A DNA stretch of 64,000 bases. Origin: JBCCXL01 sp039191605. GTDB lineage: Bacteria; Acidobacteriota; Thermoanaerobaculia; Multivoradales; JAHZIX01. The notes under the pieces were generated by a model. It was not told the DNA's origin and ran no database searches. It was given only the letters and a program-made list of their open reading frames with translations. The stretch lies in NCBI GenBank assembly GCA_039191605.1, contig JBCCXL010000004.1, forward strand, positions 62,001-126,000. The letters are read 5' to 3'. The translations under genes were made by a program, and so were the position numbers. This document shows, piece by piece, positions 34,952 to 41,175 of the stretch; positions within the stretch are counted from its first letter, which is position 1, and each line of letters starts with the position of its first letter.

Positions 34952-35947
34952 ATGGCACACATTGGAAGCCAGCGACCTCTGAGCCTGACTCGGCAATGCC
35001 GATTACTCAGCATCAGCCGGTCCTCGTACTACTACCAGCCTCGAGGTGAGAGCTTTTTGAATCAAAAACTGATGCGAGAGATCGACGAGCAGTACCTGCA
35101 CACGCCGTTCTACGGCTCGCGGCAGATGACCTATGAGCTACGAAATCGTGGCTATCCGGTCGGGCGCAAGCGGATCCGGAGGCTGATGCGGATTCAAGGA
35201 TTGACGCCGGTCTATCCTCGGCCCCGCACGTCGGAGCCCGCGCCCGGTCACCGAATCTACCCGTATCGGCTTCGCGGACTTTCGATCACGGAGCCCGATC
35301 ACGTGTGGTGTGCTGACATCACCTACCTTCCCGTTGACGGAAGCCATCTGTACCTGGTGGCGGTGATGGATTGGGCGACGCGAGCGGTGCTTTCGTGGAG
35401 GCTATCGAACACGATGGATAGCTCATTCTGCGTCGAGGCTTTAGAAGAAGCTCTGACGCGTTTCGGCCCGCCGAAGATTTTCAATACCGATCAAGGGAGT
35501 CAATTCACCAGCGAGGACTTTCTGAACGTGCTGGAAGCCCACGAGATCACGATCTCGATGGACGGCCGCGGTCGCTGGCTCGATAATGTTTTCATCGAGC
35601 GGCTCTGGCGTTCTCTGAAGTGTGAGTGTGTGTACCTGGCCGAGTGGCGCCATGGCCGCCAGGTCCGAGCAGAGCTCTCGCGCTGGATCGAGTTTTACAA
35701 TCACCACCGTCCACACTCGCACCATCGAGGACAGAGCCCCGGCAACGTGTACGGTCTGCGAGTCAGCGCTGGTGCTGCTACCTGGATAGAGGCCGACAAC
35801 CAACCCGGAATCCACCTTAAATCGGCCTCGGAGCTGTCCAAACGATGGGGTCCACCTCAGTTCTCGAACTCGAAGACTCGTCTTACAGTGAGCACTTCAA
35901 ACGTGGAGGCAACTTTGCAGTCTGGAAAGACCAAAACATATGGGTAG
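34952..35947 (+). CDS. IS3-family transposase OrfB (DDE integrase domain)
   Basis: Stand-alone translation from the ATG at 34952 gives 331 residues. The rve integrase core has DHVWCADITYLPV (first Asp), KIFNTDQGSQFTS (second Asp) and DNVFIERLWRSLKCE (Glu), the DDE triad, and an N-terminal HTH_21-type region (QRPLSLTRQCRLLSISRSSYYYQ, YGSRQMTYELR). It cuts and joins the IS ends as the OrfAB fusion. The frame has no stop before the right end of the element and runs about 29 codons into the interrupted host gene, ending at 35945-35947, so the last residues are host-derived. Confidence 0.88.
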   Translation: MAHIGSQRPLSLTRQCRLLSISRSSYYYQPRGESFLNQKLMREIDEQYLHTPFYGSRQMTYELRNRGYPVGRKRIRRLMRIQGLTPVYPRPRTSEPAPGHRIYPYRLRGLSITEPDHVWCADITYLPVDGSHLYLVAVMDWATRAVLSWRLSNTMDSSFCVEALEEALTRFGPPKIFNTDQGSQFTSEDFLNVLEAHEITISMDGRGRWLDNVFIERLWRSLKCECVYLAEWRHGRQVRAELSRWIEFYNHHRPHSHHRGQSPGNVYGLRVSAGAATWIEADNQPGIHLKSASELSKRWGPPQFSNSKTRLTVSTSNVEATLQSGKTKTYG

Positions 35948-36167
35948 CCCTAATCGTCGACTACTCTTGGGAAAAGGATAAATGGGAAGTGGATAAGATT
36001 CGATTCACAACCAACAAGAGTGAACTAGTCAGTAAGCGCGGTGAGTTCGAAAGACTATTCGACCGCTGCCAAGATACAGTAGATTTATTCAGCTACATCT
36101 ACGACTTAAGCCAACTCGACAGAGCACAAGAGAGCGATAGCGCTAGCCCCCTCGTCGCTGAAGAGAC

Positions 36168-36374
36168 CTAGAACTCAACCTTGTGGGTGACAACAGACAG
36201 CTTGAGGTCCTCTTCCTCGGCTATCAATAAGGCTAGTTGCCCCTCATCTACTGCGCTGGATGCATGCATTCCTTCTCGCAAGACATTTATTAGCTTCTGC
36301 CCTATCAGCACCACGGTTCGATCGACCAATCGACCCAGGCAAAGACCAGAAGCAGTCAGATACTGCGGTAACAA
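36168..36374 (-). CDS. Possible small protein, convergent with the interrupted gene
   Basis: The 68-residue frame ends in a CTAG that overlaps the stop of the interrupted membrane-protein gene. RTVVLIGQKLINVLREG and ALLIAEEEDLKLSVVTHKVEF look protein-like, with an amphipathic helical pattern, and the DNA shares the AT-rich composition of the interrupted gene. There is no ribosome binding site at the only available start (TTG). It may be the end of a larger, lost gene. Confidence 0.25.
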   Translation of the reverse strand: MLPQYLTASGLCLGRLVDRTVVLIGQKLINVLREGMHASSAVDEGQLALLIAEEEDLKLSVVTHKVEF

Positions 36375-36421
36375 CGGAACTATAAGAGGGCGAAAGGGCT
36401 AGTAGTCAACCGACTCCAAGG

Positions 36422-36934
36422 CTAGCCTTCTTCCCCTCGGCGCTCGAAATACTCCACAAAGCGCTCCCGCCGCACGTCGGTATCGGCGGGAAAGGCCGGC
36501 CCCGGCCCGGGATAGAGCTGGCGGGGATCGATGGGCTCGCCGGTTTCGGCGTCCACCAGCACCGGGCGCACCCGGCGATCGGTCTCGCGATCGTAGAGAC
36601 GAATGGGCTCGTCCTCTTCGAAGAGCCACTCTTCGCCGAAAGGCATCATCGCCACCAGCAGCTTGGCGGCGGCGTAGCCCTTGTCGGTGAGGTGGTACTC
36701 GAAGCGCGGGGGTCGGTCCTGATATTGACGGCGCTCGAGCACGCCCTGCTCCACGAGCAGGGCGAGGCGACGGGTGAGGATATTGCGGCCGATTCCTAGC
36801 CAGCGCTGCATCTGGTCGAAGCGGTGGGTGCCGTAGAGGCATTCCCGCAGGATCAGCGGGGACCACCAATCGCCGAGGATGTCGAGGGAGCGAGCAATGG
36901 AGCAAGGGGCTGCGGTGAAGCGCTTTCTTTCCAT
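36422..36934 (-). CDS. HxlR-family transcriptional regulator
   Basis: The product is 170 residues, longer than the common 110-130 because of a C-terminal extension. The HxlR winged helix shows CSIARSLDILGDWWSPLILRE (N-terminal Cys and the GxWWSPLILRE block), HRFDQMQRWLGIGRNILTRRL (recognition helix) and YHLTDKG. HxlR proteins are dimeric MarR-like repressors or activators of neighbouring oxidoreductase genes. The gene is divergent from an SDR/DUF2147 pair, with a perfect inverted repeat between them that fits an autoregulatory operator. The C-terminal 60 residues (RLYDRETDRRVRPVLVD and so on) form a beta-rich tail common in a subset of the family. Confidence 0.9.
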   Translation of the reverse strand: MERKRFTAAPCSIARSLDILGDWWSPLILRECLYGTHRFDQMQRWLGIGRNILTRRLALLVEQGVLERRQYQDRPPRFEYHLTDKGYAAAKLLVAMMPFGEEWLFEEDEPIRLYDRETDRRVRPVLVDAETGEPIDPRQLYPGPGPAFPADTDVRRERFVEYFERRGEEG

Positions 36935-36954
36935 GCGGCCATGATAGCAGGTTG

Positions 36955-36993
36955 CATTATGGAACCATCAATCCTATAGTGAGTTCCATAATG
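36955..36993. promoter_or_regulatory. Perfect 11-bp inverted repeat, likely HxlR operator
   Basis: CATTATGGAAC (36955-36965) and GTTCCATAATG (36983-36993) form a perfect dyad separated by 17 bases. It starts 21 bases from the HxlR start codon and lies about 125 bases before the SDR start. AT-rich dyads of this kind are the usual sites for MarR/HxlR-type dimers. The binding protein is inferred from position. Confidence 0.7.
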
Positions 36994-37118
36994 GAATCTT
37001 AAGACGCCACTACCTCGTATCCCGAGCCCTAGTTGCCTAGATGGCACATCCCCAGACTCATCGGCTACCACCAGCCAATCCCAAATCAGCCGACCACTGC
37101 CCGAAGGAGAAACCCACC

Positions 37119-37976
37119 ATGACCAAGACCAGAAGCCCCCGATTCACCGCTCGCTACGGCCCCTGGGCCGTCATCACCGGAGCCTCCGACGGCATCGGGC
37201 GCGAAATCGCCCGCTCTGCGGCGGCGCGAGGCTCTAACGTGGTTCTCGTAGCCCGCCGCCAAGATCGCCTCGAGGCCCTGGCCCAGGAGCTCCAATCCAC
37301 CCATGACGTGGAAGCCCGAGTGATCGCCGTCGATCTCACCGAAACCAGCGGCGTGGAGAGAGTCCTCCGAGAAACCGGCGGACTGGACGTTGGCCTGCTG
37401 GCTGCAGGAGCGGGCTTCGGCACTTCCGGCCCCTTCGTCGACGTTCCTCTCGAGGACGAGCGAACCATGCTTGAGCTGAACTGCGGTGCCGTGCTTTCCC
37501 TCACCCACCACTTCGCGCGCCGTTTCGTAGACCGTGGGCGCGGCGGCATCGTATTGCTGAGCTCTATCGTCGCCTTCCAGGGCGTCCCTCGGGCGGCCCA
37601 TTACGCCGCTACCAAGGCCTGGGTCCAAACCCTCGCCGAGGGTCTACGCCGAGAGCTAGCCCCCTCCGGCGTGGACGTCGTCGCTTCCGCTCCCGGTCCG
37701 GTGGCCAGCGGCTTTGCCGAGCGCGCCAACATGCAGATCGGCGCTGCTCTGAAGCCGGAGTTGGTCGGCGCCGCCACTCTCGATGCCCTCGGAAGAAGCA
37801 CCACAGTACGCCCCGGATGGCTCTCGAAGCTCCTCGGCTACTCCCTCGCCACCCTGCCCCGCTTCGGCCGCACCCTGGTCATGAGTGCCGTGATGGGAGG
37901 CATGACCAAGCACCAGCAAAAACCCGACCGCGACCGCTCCACCCTGCCGAGCTCCGGCCAGAGGCAGGCATCATGA
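37119..37976 (+). CDS. Short-chain dehydrogenase/reductase (SDR)
   Basis: The ATG at 37119 has AAGGAGA eight bases upstream and gives 285 residues. AVITGASDGIGREIARSAA is the TGxxxGIG dinucleotide loop; LVARRQDRL with Arg suggests NADP(H). LLAAGAGFG replaces the usual NNAG, LLSSIVAFQ carries the Ser and AAHYAATKAW the Tyr and Lys of the active site. The C-terminus is extended and basic. The substrate is unknown; it is divergent from HxlR, which usually controls such reductases. The stop overlaps the next start (ATGA), so SDR and DUF2147 are coupled. Confidence 0.9.
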   Translation: MTKTRSPRFTARYGPWAVITGASDGIGREIARSAAARGSNVVLVARRQDRLEALAQELQSTHDVEARVIAVDLTETSGVERVLRETGGLDVGLLAAGAGFGTSGPFVDVPLEDERTMLELNCGAVLSLTHHFARRFVDRGRGGIVLLSSIVAFQGVPRAAHYAATKAWVQTLAEGLRRELAPSGVDVVASAPGPVASGFAERANMQIGAALKPELVGAATLDALGRSTTVRPGWLSKLLGYSLATLPRFGRTLVMSAVMGGMTKHQQKPDRDRSTLPSSGQRQAS

Positions 37977-38428
37977 AGCGGCAATGGATCTTGGGTATGG
38001 CGCTGCTCCTTCTACTGACCCCATGGGCTACAGAATCCGCAACCCTCGCCGAAGAGATGACCAAAGGCTCTAACCCCATCGAAGGCGTGTGGGTCACCGC
38101 CGACGGCGAGGGCTGGGTGGAGATCCGGCGGCACGGCGGCAGCCTGGAAGGGATCATCGTGGGAAGCCCCGACGGCATCGAGCGGCTAGACGAGCAGAAC
38201 CCAGACCCTGCCCTACGGCAGCGCGAACTCACCGGCGTCAAAATCCTGCAGGGGTTCAACTCGCAGTCAGCCACCCGATGGATCGACGGCACCATCTACG
38301 ATCCCGACAACGGCAAGACCTACAGCTGCACCCTCGAGCTGGAGGGCGAGAACACGCTGAAGGTTCGGGGCTATCTCGGTGTATCCCTCTTCGGCCGTAC
38401 CGAGAAGTGGGAGCGGCGGAAGGAGTGA
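37973..38428 (+). CDS. DUF2147-family exported protein
   Basis: The product is 151 residues with a signal peptide (MKRQWILGMALLLLLTPW, cleavage near SATLA). The mature part matches DUF2147: PIEGVWVTADGEGWVEIRRHGGSLEG, then a linker, then WIDGTIYDPDNGKTY, LKVRGYLGVSLFGRTEKWERR. DUF2147 is a small secreted or periplasmic beta-barrel-like domain often seen next to stress or lipid genes; its ligand is unknown. It is translationally coupled to the SDR by an ATGA overlap, so it is expressed under the HxlR-controlled promoter. Confidence 0.85.
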   Translation: MKRQWILGMALLLLLTPWATESATLAEEMTKGSNPIEGVWVTADGEGWVEIRRHGGSLEGIIVGSPDGIERLDEQNPDPALRQRELTGVKILQGFNSQSATRWIDGTIYDPDNGKTYSCTLELEGENTLKVRGYLGVSLFGRTEKWERRKE

Positions 38429-38509
38429 GTCAGGACGCGTCCCATTTTCGAAGGGAGGCCAGTCGTCCTTGGCTTCAAGCCGCTAAAGCGCAGCTGAAGT
38501 CGAAACATC

Positions 38510-38541
38510 GCCGACCCACGGAGAGATATCCGTGGGTCGGC
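38510..38541 (-). terminator. Hairpin after peptide remnant A
   Basis: A perfect 13-bp stem (38510-38522 with 38529-38541), six-base loop, lies five bases after the remnant's stop. GATGTTTCGA follows on the minus strand, as it does after the hairpin at 39112. The T-run is short. Confidence 0.6.
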
Positions 38542-38546
38542 GAGAA

Positions 38547-38620
38547 TCAGCCGATGCGACTGTAAGGGTCAATACCAGAACCATGCACTAGCAGGCCTTC
38601 TAGAGGCTCATTCGGCGGGG
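38547..38620 (-). pseudogene. Remnant of a GSGIDP peptide gene (copy A)
   Basis: The last codons read LLVHGSGIDPYSRIG followed by TGA, matching the C-terminus of the three intact copies downstream of the TPR gene. The conserved leader, ribosome binding site and hydrophobic N-terminus are missing. A REP-like core at 38624-38637 begins where the similarity ends, so the gene was probably truncated at that repeat. The remnant keeps its own post-stop hairpin. Confidence 0.7.
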
Positions 38621-38623
38621 TCG

Positions 38624-38637
38624 AATTCACTCCCCTG
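38624..38637 (+). repeat. REP-like copy at the broken end of peptide remnant A
   Basis: AATTCACTCCCCTG, identical to the core. It is in the same orientation as the copy at 39047-39060; together they bracket the 73-aa gene and the truncated nucleotidyltransferase. Confidence 0.9.
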
Positions 38638-38762
38638 GCGGAGTCCCCCGAGGCAGGGCCTTCGCAGCGCTTTTGGTAGTGATCGGCCTCTGGGTTCCTT
38701 GATAGACGATGTCGGTAACCCTCCGAGGGCGAAACCTCAGATCCCTTCAGGTAGGCCTGTTG

Positions 38763-38770
38763 GTACACTC
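38763..38770 (+). promoter_or_regulatory. Possible extended -10 of a leaderless 73-aa gene
   Basis: TGGTACACT, ending five bases before the ATG at 38776, resembles an extended -10 (TGn TACACT). Transcription would begin at or next to the start codon, i.e. a leaderless mRNA. There is no Shine-Dalgarno before this ATG, which agrees. Inference from sequence pattern only. Confidence 0.3.
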
Positions 38771-38775
38771 CTGCC

Positions 38776-38997
38776 ATGAAGCCCAACCCACCGGAAGAAC
38801 CCCCGTCGCAGGAGACGAGTACCTCCCTGGATCCCCTCCCGGGCAAACTCTCCCGCTGGGGGCTGGAGTGGCATGATGTGCAGCAGATCCGCGAGCGACT
38901 GAAGCTCACACCGACGGAGCGGCTGCGAGTGGCGCAGGACTTGATGAACCAGTTACGGCAAATTCGGGCCCAGAATGACGACCCCGCTGCGGACTAA
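38776..38997 (+). CDS. Small protein paired with a nucleotidyltransferase gene
   Basis: The product is 73 residues: a Pro/Glu-rich N-terminus, then a helical part WHDVQQIRERLKLTPTERLRVAQDLMNQLRQIR. LTPTERLRVAQD is the sort of segment found in small partners encoded directly upstream of stand-alone nucleotidyltransferases, a toxin-antitoxin-like arrangement. The next gene starts inside it (overlap 23 bases) but is truncated, so this unit is no longer intact. The start has no ribosome binding site; a -10-like element lies directly before it. Confidence 0.6.
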   Translation: MKPNPPEEPPSQETSTSLDPLPGKLSRWGLEWHDVQQIRERLKLTPTERLRVAQDLMNQLRQIRAQNDDPAAD

Positions 38998-39073
38998 AGA
39001 GATCCTCGAGACCCTGGCCTCAGGCGACGTTGAGTTCATCGTCGCAGGTTCACTCCCCTGCAGCAGATTCTAG
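38975..39073 (+). pseudogene. Nucleotidyltransferase gene truncated at a REP-like repeat
   Basis: The frame begins MTTPLRTKEILETLASGD and continues VEFIVAG, the start of a stand-alone nucleotidyltransferase of the AbiEii/DUF6036 type, where VEFIVVGG normally follows. After VAG the sequence runs into a REP-like copy (39047-39060) and stops at 39071-39073, giving only 32 residues; the catalytic GS and DxD motifs are absent. So the gene is a remnant and the pair with the 73-aa protein is broken. Confidence 0.7.
39047..39060 (+). repeat. REP-like copy at the broken end of the nucleotidyltransferase
   Basis: GGTTCACTCCCCTG, two bases different from the core at its 5' end. The nucleotidyltransferase similarity ends exactly here. 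Confidence 0.8.
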
Positions 39074-39111
39074 AGCTTCATTCATGAAGCACAGAGGAGC
39101 TCGAAACATCA

Positions 39112-39145
39112 CTGCCCCACGGAGCGAGCAAGCTCCATGGGGCAG
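39112..39145 (-). terminator. Hairpin after peptide gene B
   Basis: A 13-bp stem with one mismatch (39112-39124 with 39133-39145), eight-base loop, 16 bases after the stop of peptide B on the minus strand, followed by GATGTTTCGA. Confidence 0.6.
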
Positions 39146-39160
39146 CGGAAATCAATCAAT

Positions 39161-39274
39161 TCAGCCGTTAGGGTCGATCCCAGAGCCGTGTACCAGGCGG
39201 GCGCAGGCGATGACGACCAACCAAACAGTAGACAATCGAGAGATCTCGAGGGACGAAAGGAATGAGGTGAACAT
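39161..39274 (-). CDS. Exported-type 37-residue peptide, GSGIDP family, copy B
   Basis: Starts at 39274 behind GGAGGACAG (ribosome binding site about seven bases upstream). The sequence begins MFTSFLSSLEISRLS, has a hydrophobic stretch VWLVVIACA and ends LVHGSGIDPNG. Three residues shorter at the C-terminus than copies C and D. Nearly identical to copy D in the first 30 residues. The leader has one base fewer than those of C and D, which breaks any upstream extension of the frame and supports this start. It is the third gene of the array behind the TPR gene. Function unknown. Confidence 0.65.
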   Translation of the reverse strand: MFTSFLSSLEISRLSTVWLVVIACARLVHGSGIDPNG

Positions 39275-39415
39275 GAGGACTGTCCTCCAACCCGATACAG
39301 CATCGAGGCAACATGCCTAGATGGTCCGAGCCAGGGGCAGCTTCTGTGATTCAACGAAACGCGGCAATTCGACTTCACACCATGCTGCCGTCGAGGGCTT
39401 CGTAAGCCAAGCGAA

Positions 39416-39449
39416 GCGCCCCGCGAAGGTCGAAGTCTTCGCGGGGCGC
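39416..39449 (-). terminator. Hairpin after peptide gene C
   Basis: A perfect 13-bp stem (39416-39428 with 39437-39449) with an eight-base loop, six bases after the stop of peptide C on the minus strand. It lacks a long T-run. Confidence 0.65.
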
Positions 39450-39455
39450 AGGTGA

Positions 39456-39578
39456 TCAACCGATGCGACCGTCGGGGTCAACGCCCGAGCCATGAATCCA
39501 ACGCCCTAACGTGGCGAAGAACACCAAGGCCCCTAGTAGAACGGAGCGATCGACGGACGAAACGAGTGAGATGAACAT
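39456..39578 (-). CDS. Exported-type 40-residue peptide, GSGIDP family, copy C
   Basis: Starts at 39578 behind GGAGGACAG. It begins MFISLVSSVDRS, has a hydrophobic core VLLGALVFFATLG and ends RWIHGSGVDPDGRIG. The hydrophobic half differs from copies B and D, but the last 12 residues are nearly identical, so selection seems to act on the tail. A single membrane-spanning or signal-like segment with a short exposed tail is predicted. The leader contains the same hairpin as the other copies. Function unknown. Confidence 0.7.
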   Translation of the reverse strand: MFISLVSSVDRSVLLGALVFFATLGRWIHGSGVDPDGRIG

Positions 39579-39658
39579 TAGAACTGTCCTCCAGCTCAGC
39601 GCAGCGTCGAAGCAACATACTTCGATGGCCTGAGCCAAGGGGCAGCTTCTGCGATTCA
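39579..39658 (-). ncRNA. Conserved structured leader of peptide C (also before B and D)
   Basis: About 75 bases before each peptide start are conserved among D (39884-39960), C (39579-39658) and B (39275-39352). Each contains a small hairpin: CGAGGC/GCCTCG in D, TCGAAG/CTTCGA in C (compensatory changes) and AGGC/GCCT with flanking pairs in B, followed by the GGAGGACAG ribosome binding site. Covariation suggests RNA structure rather than coding. It may control translation of the peptides; this is inference. Confidence 0.55.
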
Positions 39659-39722
39659 ATGAAGAGCCGCAATGTGACTCTGTAAGTCACTGCCAACAAT
39701 CATTCCCGGATTCAAGCCATAG

Positions 39723-39752
39723 GCCCCGCGAAGAACGGAGTCCCCGCGGGGC
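39723..39752 (-). terminator. Hairpin after peptide gene D
   Basis: An 8-bp stem GCCCCGCG/CGCGGGGC with a 14-base loop, eight bases after the stop of peptide D on the minus strand. Confidence 0.55.
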
Positions 39753-39760
39753 GCAGAGGG

Positions 39761-39883
39761 TCAGCCGATGCGACCGTCAGGGTCAATGCCAGAGCCATGC
39801 ACTAAGCCAGCGCAGGCTACGACGATTAGCCAAGCAGTAGACAATCGAGAGATCTTGAGGGACGAGAGGAATGAGGTGAACAT
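39761..39883 (-). CDS. Exported-type 40-residue peptide, GSGIDP family, copy D
   Basis: Starts at 39883 behind GGAGGACAG, about seven bases before the ATG. It begins MFTSFLSSLKISRLS, has TAWLIVVACAG as hydrophobic segment and ends LVHGSGIDPDGRIG. It is the first peptide gene after the TPR gene stop (40000), about 115 bases away, with a 10-bp hairpin and the conserved leader between. A longer frame to 40003 exists, but conservation and the frame break in copy B favour the short start. The pattern, a short basic start, one hydrophobic segment and a fixed tail, suggests export or membrane anchoring with the tail as the active part. Function unknown. Confidence 0.7.
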   Translation of the reverse strand: MFTSFLSSLKISRLSTAWLIVVACAGLVHGSGIDPDGRIG

Positions 39884-39958
39884 GCGAACTGTCCTCCGGC
39901 TCGACACAACATCGAGGCGACATGCCTCGGCGGTCCGAGCCAGGGAGCAGCTTCCGTG

Positions 39959-40000
39959 ATTCGCCTGGGATGAGCAAATCGACTTGTTAGCCAGGCGAAT
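39959..40000 (-). terminator. Hairpin between the TPR gene and the peptide array
   Basis: ATTCGCCTGG (39959-39968) pairs with CCAGGCGAAT (39991-40000), a 10-bp stem with a 22-base loop beginning at the TPR stop codon. No T-run follows on the minus strand, so it may attenuate or process the transcript rather than end it. Confidence 0.5.
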
Positions 40001-41175
40001 CAACAGACAAGGCAGGAGTCATAGACACGTCGTGGCCCTCCTCTAAGAACTCGAATGCACTGTCGGATCTTGGTCAACGTCAGGACGTTCTCCGCCACTG
40101 CTCTCGCGAGCAGCTGCACCGCCTGCCATGCTTCTCGGTCGAGCTGCTGTGACCTCAACAAGCAGACTGCTTCATAAGCCGACCGATAAACCGCCTTGTC
40201 CGTTTTATGGGCCTTGAAATAGAGACGTGCTAGGTCGAGCGTGACGAGTGCTTGCTTGAAGGGAATCTGCTTTTCCTCGAAGCTGGTTCGCGCGCGCTCA
40301 AGTAGCTCCCGGGCGCCGCGATAGTAGCCGATAGCCAGCTTCGCCTTTCCGAACTCCCAGTCTAGATAGGCCTGATGTGTCGAATCACTTTTTATTCCAA
40401 TGTCATCTAGATTCGGAGCGAGGCGCAGACTCCGTAATGCGTCGTGAGGGCGCCCTAGCTCTGTTAAGCAAAGAGCCTCATTGCAATGGCCGATCAAAGC
40501 CAAATGCGGATCCTCCCACTCGTCGATCAGCCGCAGGGCATCATTATTGACCCTATAAGCAAACTCATACTCCTCTAGGAGGGAGTGGACGAGCACAGTC
40601 TTTAGCAGGGCTTCGATCAACCGCCGCTTGTTCCCCAACTGTCGGTAAATCGTCCTCGCCGCGTGCAGGTCGACGAGCGCGTCTTCGTGCCGTCGTCGAT
40701 CCTTCAAAAGGGATGCTCGCAGCGAACACAGCCGGGCATAGAGATCGATATCGCCGCTACCCTGAGTATGTAAAGTAAAGGCCTGCCTCATCAGTCGGTA
40801 GGATTCAGACCAGTGACTACCGATACGTCGTGCGTTCGCCATATGGGCCAACGCGAGGGCCCGGTAATCCACCGAGATTTGGTCACAGCCGATACGTGGA
40901 TCACGGCCAGAGATCCGTCCGGCCACCAACAATGCCAGCTGAGCCAAGCGAAACGCCTCACCGTGATCGAGAAAGCGCTGATCTTGGCTACGCCGCAGCA
41001 GCTCCTGAACGGCGCTAGGGCTTCGCAGATTCTTCGGTGATCGATCGATCCGCTCCCGCTGCTTATCGGGACTCAACTCCAGCAGGCGGTCAATCTGGCC
41101 CTCGATGATGGATTGTTCCTGGGCGACAGCGGCCTGGATACGCCGGTACTTGTCGATCGGCTGCTTCAGCATCAT
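40000..41175 (-). CDS. TPR protein heading the peptide array
   Basis: From the ATG at 41175 the product is 391 residues; the start overlaps the stop of the 132-aa gene by one base (TGATG). No signal peptide or membrane helix is seen. Residues about 1-90 are helical; then a run of TPR-like helix pairs follows: YRALALAHMANARRIGSHW, SYRLMRQAFTLHTQ, LYARLCSLRASLLKDRR, HEDALVDLHAARTIYRQLG, LIGHCNEALCLTELGRPHDALRSL, YRGARELLERARTSFEEK, QALVTLDLARLYFKAHKTDKA. The end is Arg-rich and reads YDSCLVC. A cytoplasmic TPR superhelix fits a peptide- or protein-binding receptor, as in RNPP regulators, but no HTH is present. It is followed by the exported-peptide array. Confidence 0.75.
   Translation of the reverse strand: MMLKQPIDKYRRIQAAVAQEQSIIEGQIDRLLELSPDKQRERIDRSPKNLRSPSAVQELLRRSQDQRFLDHGEAFRLAQLALLVAGRISGRDPRIGCDQISVDYRALALAHMANARRIGSHWSESYRLMRQAFTLHTQGSGDIDLYARLCSLRASLLKDRRRHEDALVDLHAARTIYRQLGNKRRLIEALLKTVLVHSLLEEYEFAYRVNNDALRLIDEWEDPHLALIGHCNEALCLTELGRPHDALRSLRLAPNLDDIGIKSDSTHQAYLDWEFGKAKLAIGYYRGARELLERARTSFEEKQIPFKQALVTLDLARLYFKAHKTDKAVYRSAYEAVCLLRSQQLDREAWQAVQLLARAVAENVLTLTKIRQCIRVLRGGPRRVYDSCLVC

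Larger units (their letters stand above)
34586..35859 (+). mobile_element. IS3-family insertion sequence, about 1274 bp
   Basis: Terminal inverted repeats of 28 bases (34586-34613 against 35832-35859) match at 19 positions, with GACAGCT and CCCCA blocks conserved. The element carries orfA and orfB in the usual overlapping arrangement with a T-rich slippery site and is bounded by a GTT duplication. It interrupts the gene at 33842. The left end starts AG rather than the canonical TG, a small oddity. Confidence 0.88.
33842..36171 (+). pseudogene. Membrane protein gene interrupted by an IS3-family element
   Basis: The 5' part (33842-34585, 248 codons) and the 3' part (35863-36171) are in the same frame once the element at 34586-35859 and one GTT duplicate are removed, giving a 350-residue protein. 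It has two hydrophobic helices (about 25-45 and 55-75), a helical linker with SEEIKELTKKISELQSMAG, and a soluble domain with LIAVRADIADMASG, VTNTIFWSDSGINVADQYM, VQRLIIVPKTRTSAE and, after the junction, ALIVDYSWEKDKWEVDKIRF. No family is recognised. The DNA is visibly more AT-rich than its surroundings, suggesting recent acquisition. The present gene makes at best a truncated product. Confidence 0.85.
38429..38775. other. Region with a peptide-gene remnant and a REP-like copy
   Basis: It contains, on the minus strand, a hairpin (38510-38541), the C-terminal remnant of a fourth GSGIDP peptide gene (38547-about 38600) and a REP-like core (38624-38637). The rest up to 38775 holds no recognised gene and probably the promoter of the 73-aa gene. 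Confidence 0.65.
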
